Below are positions 55,825 through 64,000 of a DNA stretch of 64,000 nt, piece by piece. The first letter of the stretch is position 1, and every line of letters starts with the position of its first letter. Source of the DNA: Emmonsiellopsis sp. PD_33 (Eukaryota > Ascomycota > Eurotiomycetes > Onygenales > Ajellomycetaceae); the NCBI GenBank assembly GCA_032988165.1, contig JANTQF010000054.1, forward strand, positions 90,130 through 154,129, in the 5' to 3' direction. Under the pieces are notes generated by a model, which made no database searches, was not told where the DNA came from, and worked only from the letters and a program-made list of their open reading frames with translations. Made by a program: the position numbers and the translations under genes.

Positions 55825-56392
55825 AGTGGCTTATAGCTTGGGTTGATGATAGCTTGAACAACGTAATTTAAAAGGCTCCAACTTCGAAGCACGCTCGTGA
55901 AATCTAGGATGCATGATGTAAGAATTCGCCCGTTTCTGCCCTGTCCGGCCGCCCTCGGAGCGGGGTAAAAGTATGTTCCGGGCCGGACCTGGCCAGGCCA
56001 CGTGATATGGGATATTTCCAAGTCCGCGAAACCTGAACTTCACGGAGACAACCAACAAGGGAGAGCTAACTCCGTCAAGATTACTGCTGGTGTCCAGCTC
56101 CAGCAGGGAGGGATACACTCTTTTCGATTGGAATCATCTAGGGAGGCGGTGTTGCACTATGGAAACTCGCATCCGTCGATTATAAATCTTGTCGCCCAAT
56201 GGACAACCAACCCCTTGGTGACGTGTAGCAATTCCAGCCTGGCATAAAGCGTTATCACACGCCATTCTCTGGAGTTTGCCGTTCACTGTCCGGGTGTTAT
56301 ATCTGGTTCCTCTCTTTCGCTCTTCTTGATCCCCTCCCACCTTTTTCCTCTTTCAAAAAGCTCTTCTTGATCTACCCCTGGGAGCCGGCAAA
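55825..56392. promoter_or_regulatory. Divergent promoter region DUF1776 gene / wss1
   Basis: 568 bp between the divergent start codons. It contains CACGTG at 55999-56004 (bHLH-type site, in CACGTGAT context) and a pyrimidine-rich leader before wss1. No gene is seen. Confidence 0.6.
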
Positions 56393-57688
56393 ATGAGAGA
56401 ACTCGATCCTTTGATCCCCCAATTTCAGCATGATAAACGCCTACCGCGAGAGGCAGAGGCCTTGACAACGCTACGGAAAATTGCATCTTTGGTTAAGCCA
56501 ATAATGCGCCAACACGGGTGGAAAGTTGGAACTCTTGCTGAGTTCTATCCCGCGCAGCACAATCTTCTTGGCTTAAATGTTAATTATGGGCAGAAGATAT
56601 GCATTCGTTTAAGATATGCATCTGATCGGAATCAGTTCCTCCCATTTGATCAGGTTCTTGATACTATGCTACACGAGTAAGTTGCCCCCTCGCGGCGATG
56701 GCGTATATGAAGGTCTAACGTCCCTAGGCTAAGTCACAACGTTTATGGTCCGCACGATCATAAATTCCATGCTCTGTGGAACCGACTTCGTGAAGAGCAC
56801 ATGCAACTCACGCTTAAAGGCTACACCGGTGAAGGCTTCTTATCGCATGGTAAACGACTTGGAGGCCGCAGGATACCGCCCCATGAAGCTCACCGTCTTG
56901 CTCGTGTCGCCGCCGACAAGCGACAGACTCTTAATGCTGCATCCGGGAGAAAGTTGGGTGGGGCCCCTGTCAGGCGTGGCGCAGGCATACGAATGTTGAT
57001 TGCAGACGCAGCTCAGAGACGAACTGCTGTAATTGAGGGATGCGCCAGCGGAACGGGCGAAGGACAAAAACTGGCAGACGAAGCATCTAAGAATGGCTTC
57101 AAGACGAAGGCTGAGGAAGAAGATGCTAATGAGCAGGCTATTATGCAAGCGTTCATCGACTTGATTCAGCAGGAAGAGGAAGAAGAACAGCACAGAAACT
57201 CTCATACTCCTCCTAGTGCCTCTCATCCTGCGGATCCCCGCCAATCCCCTTCACGCCCACGGATCCCTAATGATACCAACCCAACACGCTCGCAACAAAA
57301 GCCATCTAATCCTCCTGTTATCGACCTATGCGACGATGATAACATCGACTCGGATAGCTGGACTTGCCCTGTATGCACACTTAAAAATCCGTCAGCGTTC
57401 CTCTGTTGTGACGCATGCAGCTCAGAACGACCCCATGTATCCCAACCACCTAAGCGCCCGACGTCCCCTGAACGGCCCGCGAAAAGACCCCGCACTCAAC
57501 CACAATCTACGCCTACGTCGACATGGTTGGCTCAGAGACCGCGAAACACGGCCGTCAACGCACTTAAGTCCTTCGAGAAAAAGATCTCTGAGAAGCCTCT
57601 TGGTTGGGTCTGTCATTCTTGCGGAACATTTATGGAAACGCAATGGTGGACATGCGCCGGGTGCGGGACGATGAAACAATCATCGTGA
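56393..57688 (+). CDS. wss1: DNA-dependent metalloprotease Wss1 (WLM domain, SPRTN-like)
   Basis: Wss1 degrades DNA-protein crosslinks and acts in SUMO-linked repair with Cdc48. Exons 56393-56676 and 56728-57688 encode 414 residues. The WLM domain occupies about residues 1-200. KIASLVKPIMRQHGWKVGTLAEFYP and NVNYGQKICIRLRYASD precede the metal site HExxH (LHELSHNVYGPHD, with a third His in GPHDHKFHALW). The codon for the catalytic Glu is split by the intron. LGGRRIPPHEAHRLARVAADKR follows. A Glu-rich helix and the hydrophobic-acidic PVIDLCDDDN give a candidate SUMO-interacting motif. Two RanBP2-like zinc fingers end the protein: WTCPVCTLKNPSAFLCCDAC and WVCHSCGTFMETQWWTCAGC. All expected parts are present, so it should be active. 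Confidence 0.93.
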
Positions 57689-59211
57689 CGCTTGGAGATG
57701 TCTGGTAACGCTTTTGATGAGTCATGGCTTTCTTTTCATTTTTATATCTTAATGGCGTCCGATTTGGGTCTTGTGCAGCACGGTGTTAAGGATAGTGTCT
57801 GGTTATGGTTGAGTCGGCTTTATAATTTACTTTGTCTTGTATATACCCCTTTAGTAGGAGTCTATGGAAATAATATATGATTAAACTACCAATTTAAAGT
57901 CTTTTCTCTATCTTCCCATCAAATCCGGAATTTCGCAGCTTTGTAAATTTCATTCTATCAGGCACGTTGTCACCCGAGTCCTGAGTCTCAAGCGCTAAAA
58001 CCACGTGACCTAGAACTTCGCGCTAAAATTTTCCGACAGAGAAAGTTTCTCCAAATCTCTCCAACTTCCTCACACAAATGAATTCGACAAATTTTTATTC
58101 CAAACACCCAAAATAGCTCTACTAAGCCAGGGGAATCCTGTCCTAGCTGTTACTAATATGTGAGTAAAGAATATCTTCTGTCCCCCTTCCCTCTGCACAT
58201 TTACCACGGACTTCCCCATTCCTCAACCGTGCAAACCTACACATACACACCCACACCACCTTTACATGATGAGATACAATCAAGAACCGATTACTTTTAG
58301 GAAGAGCCGGAAGAGGTATGACATACCGTCATATCAAACTCCATGGGGGCGGTAAAGGCAATCAAAAAGCTCTTAGCAGAGGAAAAGGGCGACTTTTTTT
58401 GCTCTTGTCTTGTTTCTTGGTTTGCATCGTCAAATGTTCACCGAGGACAAGGGGGAGATTTAAATTGCGTTATTTTTCCCCTGCTATGTGGGCTTGCTTT
58501 GAAACTCCTGTGGGGGACGGTTTTGTCGTCGGTGCTTAGAAAGGTTCTACTGAGAAAGAGAAAAGGAAAATGAAAACATGTGTTTTGCAGTTGTCGTCTC
58601 TACCAAAGCGCGTCTGTCTTCTGGATGCTTTTTCCCGCTTCCGAGTGGGCGATGTGGAGGAGATGGTGCTGTGGCATATTGTTTTTTGTTTTCCTTGATT
58701 TGCAAACCGTTCACGCTTTACGATGGATGAATTTTGTGGCTAATATATGTGCTTTGCGCAAACGTGTATTAGGTTATAGGTCCCCAATCTATTTCCACCT
58801 AGGGTGCTCCGGACTAGATATCGGGTTTGAAAATGTTTTCATAACGGTACCGTGATTATTCGAATGGTCCGCTGAGACGGAATGTCGTCGCGCCACGGTG
58901 CTAGATAATGTCGATGTTGGATTGTATTTCCTTGGTGTATTGTGCCTTTGCTCCGTGGGAGCCTGTACTGCAGGCGAGGGGATATATCAAGCAAACCTAT
59001 GGCCATACTGGAATATACATAATCAGATTAATATTTCTATCTATGCCAAAATCATTGGTTCAATTCAAATCTATTCCATTTAACCACGCCTTTTTATTTT
59101 TTCCAACTCCAATAAATGTGCACGCTGGGGAAAACATGATGACTCGAAAAAAAAATGAAAAGAAGAGTCTGATATATACCGTAAATCTGTCCCTCAAGAA
59201 AGAAAACTTCC
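57689..59211. other. 1.5-kb convergent interval wss1 / utp12
   Basis: Longer than needed for two 3' flanks. It has a CACGTG at 58002-58007, a CT/CA-rich leader-like stretch (58,180-58,260) and a 29-codon frame at 58266-58355 (see findings). Larger plus-strand frames (58318-58855) have no domains. No gene is firmly supported. Confidence 0.45.
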
Positions 59212-62200
59212 TCATGCAACATTAACAAACACCCGCTTTTTACTTCCTCCCTTCTCCTTCTCCTTCTCCTTCTCCCACACCTCCTCATCCACATAATCCG
59301 ACCTCCCACGCTCGCGTACCTGATTGCCAATAAACTTGAGTGCAGCAATGTTAAATCCCATCTCATCCTTCTGTTTCGCGAGAATATGACGCAGATTTCC
59401 GCGGATACCATCAAGCATGGGCCTCATCATTTTGCTCGCGACAATTTGACGATGGTGTGTCTTGAGCATGAAAAACAAGACGCGGCAGGTTAGAGGGATT
59501 TCCCAGCCGTTCTTGGCCCAGATGTTTAGGAACGTGAATAGGGCGGGGAGTTTTGAGAAGGGAAGGACGAGAAGGGCGTCTTGGAGGGCGGCGGCGGGGA
59601 TCTTCTGGATGACTTTGAGGACGTGGCGTTCGGCGGAGATGTTGCCCTGGGCTAGATAGACCGGGTTGCGTGATGGCGGTGCGGCTTTGGGTTGGGTTAC
59701 TTTGAGCTCGTTCCACTCGCGGATGAGTGCGAGGTCTTCGATGCCTAGGTCAAGGGCTTCCGCTATCTTCTCACCAGCCATCAGTGTTGTGACTGTCTGC
59801 TTGCCAGCGGCAACAGCCTCGGCCTTCTCGCCATCGCCTTCCTCATCATCCTTTTCGAGGGAGGTAGCGAGAGTACTGTCATAGAGGTCTTCTAACTCCT
59901 TCTCCCGCTCTTCTTCGAGGAAAATTTGCTCGTCCGTTTGCTCCCATACTCGTATACTCTTGTCGTGGCTTGCGCTCACAATAAACTCCCCTGAATGACT
60001 CACGGCGAGAGACCATACTTCTCCATGGTGGCCATCAAGCTTTTGAATCTGCTCAAACTTGTCGCCGTCCCAGTACTTTATTACCCGATCCTTGCTGGCA
60101 CTGAAGAAGTTATGACCATTGCCCTCATTGTTGTTTGGGATGAAAGCGACAGCCATAATACTGTCCTGGTGCGCGAAGAATGCCTTGTGGCAATCACCAA
60201 AGTCTAGACCCCAAAGGCGCACGTTTTTATCCGCAGAACACGTCACGATCAACTTGCTATCGTATGATATATCCATGTTCAGAACAGGAAGTTTGTGGCC
60301 GTACAGTATCAGGAAAAGCTTCAATGTGTCAACAAAGAAGACCTTGACGGTATTATCCAGCAGCGCAACCGCAATAAGTCGAGAGTCAGGAGAGAAACGA
60401 ATGCTGAGGATATCATCTGTCACCTTGAGCGTCCTTGTGTGAACTAGCTTTAGTCGAGGCGTTGTCCTTTTGGTGCCCAGGATCTCCTCTTGAACAACCT
60501 GGAAGTTCCAGAATTTGGCGGTCTTGTCTGCACTTCCAGTAACCATAGACTTCCCATCCGGATGGACATGCAGCGCCCATATGGGGCCCTCGTGTGCTTT
60601 TATGGTGTCTAATAACGTGGAAGAGGCAATATCGAACACTTCAAGTTCTCCGTTCTTATTTCCCACAACGACGATCTTGTCACCAGGTAAAAAGGCAGAA
60701 CATAATGAGTAACCACATTCCAGAGTTCGTAGACAGGTTTGAGTCCGGACGTTCCAGATTTTCAAACTGCCATTCGAAGCGGACGACAACATTCTATCAT
60801 CGGAACTAAGGGCCAGGGATCGAATATCCGTACGATGACCTGGCATGTCGACAGATAATGTGCGGCTGTAGTCAATCTCGTCGTCATCTTTGGATTTCCG
60901 TTTTTCGGCAGAAGTGACGCTGTACACCTCCAATTGATTGTTGGTCGTTGCTGCAAGCAATCTGAGGCCCTTGCCTCCCATCCAATCCACGGAGCGTATT
61001 TTCCCTCCTGTCCTGACAATGGTATGGGAGACGAAAACTTCAGATATGGGGGCGGTGGAAATAGAGTCGGCCTTATCTGCATCCGCACCATTCTCCATCT
61101 CGACTTCTCCCTGCTCTCCAGCCTTTTCTCTCTTCCGCTTTCTCTTCCGTGCTAGACTCTTTTGTACCTCCACTTCGGTTCGTATCCGGAAGATCTCGAT
61201 CGATTTTTCGGCTCCGTGGACTGCAATGTAGTCGAATCGGGGATGGAAATGGACCCCAATTGTTCGGTCTTTGCCTTGACGATATAAATTGCCCCTATCC
61301 GCCAGGATTTTCCTTCCATCTTTTACTCCGTTTTCCTTGGCGACTTCGCTCATTGCGCTGGTATCAATGGACCACACCCTGAGTTCTCCGTCGTTGCCAC
61401 CAGTGATGCATCCACTCTGGTCAGGCGAAAGGCCAAGTGACCAACATTCACCATTGCTTTGCGCAACATGGGTTTCAATGCAGTGCTGAGACGCGAGGTC
61501 CCAAATTTTGATCAGAGAATCTTTGCCGGTACTCAAAAGGAAGCCACTCTGGTCGTTTGCGCTAGATATTTCTGCGTCCTCGGGGCCGGATGCGGTCAGG
61601 AAGTTAATGGAAGTAATTTGATCGGTGTGTCCGCGTAGCTTAACAATTCCAACTTCTGCGATCAAATCCCATACGATAATATCCGTGTCCTTGGAGCCAC
61701 TAGCCAGTCGCACACCCGCGCCGTCAAAAGCCAACTGGGTAACTGCGGTTTTATGCCCATTGAACGAAATCATAACCGTCGCAAGTCTCGAATCCCATAT
61801 TCTGATAGTGCCATCTTCGTATCTATCGCCAAAAATTGTGTCAGAATCCAGCTTTCATTTGAATCGAGTACGGCATGTCCTCTTACCCAACTGCAAAGAT
61901 ATCCTCGTCGGTTTTGCTCTGCGAAATGGCCGTAACCTGAGCGCTGCAATCGAGGTCTCTCCATTTGCTGAGCAATTCTCCTTTTTTCACATCCCAGCAG
62001 ATTACCTCCTCTCCCGCTCCGACTACCGCTCGTCCTGCGCCCGTATGTCGAGATTCGGAGACGTCTTCATCGTTGGTCCAAACCACATTCGAGGACGCTG
62101 CGGTAACGAGGCCGAAAGTCTTCGAAGGCTCGAATTTTCTGGAAATTGTTAGTTCCGCGAGACATAAAAGCAGCCTAGACCCCTTGAAGAACGTTACTCA

Positions 62201-62218
62201 CAAATATGACTTAACCAT
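59212..62218 (-). CDS. utp12: U3 snoRNP / SSU processome WD40 protein Utp12 (Dip2, WDR3)
   Basis: Utp12 is a UTP-B subcomplex scaffold needed for 18S rRNA maturation in the nucleolus. Three exons, 62202-62218, 61887-62138 and 59212-61822, give 959 residues, matching the family. The start MVKSYLKFEPSKTFGLV is the conserved N-terminus. Two WD40 propellers follow. The first includes CWDVKKGELLSKW, GYEDGTIRIWDSR, SGSKDTDIIVWDL, STGKDSLIKIWDL and GNDGELRVWSI. A basic/acidic insert (KRKRKREKAGE) follows. The second includes SASNGSLKIWNV, TGSADKTAKFWNF, TCSADKNVRLWGLDFGDCHKAFFAH, SASKDRVIKYWDGDKFEQIQKLDGH and SASHDKSIRVWEQ. The Utp12 C-terminal domain carries AALQDALLVLPFSKLPALFTFL and FMLKTHHRQIVA. 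The acidic EEEREKELEDLYDS linker is typical. Confidence 0.96.
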
Positions 62219-62473
62219 TTTGCCCGTGCCTGGCCAGACAAAAATTTGGGAGCTTTCATAGATTTTGCAGCTTGCGATATCGATACGGTTAGCGCGAAAA
62301 GAAGCCAACCACTTTGCTACGGGCGCCCGCGCAGACCAAAACGGCAGCTGTCTCCGGCCAAGTTCACGGCTGCGGCGATGCTGACTCCATAACTATGTCC
62401 ACCACCGCCTGGAGTCGCGCTCAATACTTCACAGATTGCTCCCTCTGGCTGTTATGATCCGCCGCTTGCCATC
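62219..62473. promoter_or_regulatory. Compact divergent promoter utp12 / arc35
   Basis: Only 255 bp separate the start codons of a ribosome-biogenesis gene and an actin-nucleation gene. No TATA box is evident. Confidence 0.65.
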
Positions 62474-63767
62474 ATGCTTCTTCTAGACTACCAGAATGTC
62501 CTTATCGAATCGATCCTGACCGAGCGGTTCTCGGGGTATGTCCTCTCCTGCACCCCGCTCCCATACGTAGTCGCCTGTCCGCCATATACAACCGCTGTTC
62601 AAGGCCAACTGCTGATATATTTGTCCACAGAGCCCCCCCCGCATCTATTGACCAGGTTGTTTCCGATTTCGACGGTGTCACATTTCATCTTTCGACCCCC
62701 GAAACTAAATCCAAGATCCTCATTTCCATCTCGGTCAAGTGCTTCCGGGAGCTGGTCCAGTATGGAGCACAGGGTGTCCTAGAGAGGGAATACGGCCCAT
62801 TCATCGTATCCCCCGAACCCGGATATGACTTCTCGATTCTGATCGATCTGGATAATCTTCCTGCAGAGGCAGAAGCCAGGGAGGACTTGGTCAACCGCAT
62901 TGCGCTTTTGAAGCGAAATGTGATGGCTGCACCGTTTGAGAAGGCGTTCGACGAATTCACACATCTACAAGAAGAAGCGTCGAGGTACACTTCGGAGTCC
63001 GCACCTCAGGGTGTAGCGGAAGGAGGAGAAGTTATGGCGATTCACTATCGGGAGCAAGAAGCAATATACATCAAAGCCAGCCACGATCGTGTCACGGTCA
63101 TATTCAGCACTATTTTCCGTGACGAGACCGATAGGATATTTGGCAAAGTGTTTTTACAAGTATGTGTTAATTATACGATTGTGATGCTCCCAAAAAGCGC
63201 AGTTTCTCTTACGCATTATATCTAGGAATTCGTCGATGCGCGAAGACGTGCTATCCAGAATGCGCCTCAGGTCCTTTTCCGCAACGATCCGCCGCTCGAA
63301 CTACAAGGTATCCCCGGGATTAAGAGCTCAGGAGATGGCGAGATTGGCTATATCACTTTTGGTAATATTAATATCCCAGCTTTTGTTATGTGATTGATTA
63401 GAAACTAACGAACTGTTTTCATTCAAGTGCTCTTCCCCCGCCATCTCACCCCCCAACGACGCGGAGAGAATATTTCACACATCCAGACTTTCCGTGATTA
63501 TTTCCACTACCACATTAAAGCCTCAAAGGTACAGGCGGATCCCTCCTTGTCTGTCTTTCCAACAGCTTACCGGTTCTACAGGCATATATTCACTCCCGGA
63601 TGCGGAGACGAACTGCAGACTTCCTTCAAGGTAACCATCCCTTCCGTCTCTATGTTTATGTAAGGAAGCTGTTAACATAAATTGTAGTCCTTAACCGTGC
63701 CCGACCTGAGAATGAGGAGCGCGAGAGAAAGACGGCCAGCGGCAGAACTTTCCGAGTTCAGGGATAA
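62474..63767 (+). CDS. arc35: Arp2/3 complex 34-35 kDa subunit (ARPC2)
   Basis: ARPC2 with ARPC4 forms the core of the actin-branching Arp2/3 complex that contacts the mother filament at endocytic patches. Six exons, 62474-62535, 62631-63159, 63226-63361, 63428-63528, 63582-63630 and 63688-63767, give 318 residues. Signature segments in order: MLLLDYQNVLIESILTERF, SIDQVVSDFDGVTFHLSTPE, ILISISVKCFRELVQYGAQ, LEREYGPFIVSPEPGYDFSI, RIALLKRNVMAAPFEKAF, GEVMAIHYREQEAIYIKASH, VTVIFSTIFRDETDRIFGKV, EFVDARRRAIQNAPQVLF, YITFVLFPRHLTPQ, FRDYFHYHIKASKAYIHSRM, RRTADFLQVLNRARPENEE and RKTASGRTFRVQG at the end. The protein is complete, with small C-terminal exons. Confidence 0.96.
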
Positions 63768-63843
63768 AGACACACAGCGCAACCAGGGTCGTGTAACTTA
63801 TTCCATTCTGTTTATTTGTCTAGAGCTTCCCAGGCGGTGTATT

Positions 63844-64000
63844 TCAGTCTTGATGCCATTTTTCATTCTTATCCTTGCGGCTCCAATTGCCCCACACCTC
63901 TATTTTCTCAAGCATAGTGCTTTTATCCACGTCAGTGTCGCCCGTGTATATAGCACAGATGGCTTTTGGCCAGCGTTTTTGAGTTGCTCTGACAGCCGCC
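63844..64000 (-). CDS. ALG11-like mannosyltransferase fragment (N-terminal region only)
   Basis: Reading leftward from the window edge, the open frame gives AAVRATQKRWPKAICAIYTG, DTDVDKSTMLEKIE, then VWGNWSRKDKNEKWHQD and a TGA at 63844-63846. The first about 34 residues closely match the region just after the GGGGERVLW motif in Alg11, the alpha-1,2-mannosyltransferase that builds the dolichol-linked N-glycan precursor. In Alg11 this part lies in the first third of about 500 residues, yet only 76 bp remain before arc35 on the other strand. A GTGTGG after the LEKIE codons could be a splice donor, but there is no downstream space for the remaining protein. It is therefore a truncated copy, a pseudogene or a misread exon; the part beyond 64000 would decide. 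Confidence 0.5.
   Translation of the reverse strand, partial: AAVRATQKRWPKAICAIYTGDTDVDKSTMLEKIEVWGNWSRKDKNEKWHQD

Overview
The window is nuclear DNA from a filamentous ascomycete. Short introns (mostly 50-120 bp, GT-AG with CTAAC/CTGAC-like branch sites), single-gene transcription units on both strands, and typically eurotiomycete proteins (DUF2417, DUF1776, DUF3712, PTH11-type rhodopsin-like protein, festuclavine-dehydrogenase-like reductase) point to Eurotiomycetes. The long, AT-rich, microsatellite-laden intergenic stretches suggest Onygenales rather than Aspergillus, but I cannot name a species. I see no rRNA, tRNA, CRISPR array, plasmid or intact transposon. All exon limits were derived by reading splice sites and checking reading phase by hand; no alignment was run.

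Layout. 1-9.3 kb is a dense housekeeping block: the tail of an unrecognised nuclear-type protein, F-actin capping protein beta, Mediator subunit Med11 and TFIID subunit TAF5 from a shared 384-bp divergent promoter, and the PP2A methylesterase Ppe1. 9.3-22.3 kb holds a DUF2417 membrane pseudo-hydrolase, Npl4, a WrbA-type quinone reductase, a short-chain dehydrogenase and a rhodopsin-like membrane protein. 22.3-32.1 kb is gene-poor and carries a type I Baeyer-Villiger monooxygenase, the cleavage/polyadenylation factor Yth1 and a GH18 chitinase with an altered catalytic motif. 32-42 kb is an AT-rich, repeat-rich, sparsely coded stretch with a DUF3712 membrane protein, an aminoglycoside-phosphotransferase-like kinase and a small protein with an LRAT-like NCxHxV motif. 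42-64 kb is denser again: a Sel1-repeat protein of the Nif1/Dsf2 type, a divergent pair of SnoaL-like and festuclavine-dehydrogenase-like genes, a FAR-17a/AIG1 membrane protein, a membrane-anchored F-box/cysteine-rich protein, a DUF1776 protein, the Wss1 metalloprotease, the U3 snoRNP WD40 protein Utp12, Arp2/3 subunit Arc35, and at the very edge a fragment resembling the N-terminal part of mannosyltransferase Alg11 with no room for the rest of the protein.

Most genes act in unrelated core processes (actin, transcription, PP2A, Cdc48, mRNA 3'-end formation, ribosome biogenesis, DNA-protein crosslink repair). The accessory material with most potential novelty is the LRAT-like protein (41.0 kb), the chitinase with Asp-to-Asn in its DxxDxDxE motif (31.4 kb), the divergent SnoaL/EasG-like pair (46.2-48.9 kb), the membrane F-box protein (51.6-53.5 kb), a candidate alternative exon inside the long taf5 intron (4.5 kb), and several candidate microgenes in the long intergenic gaps.
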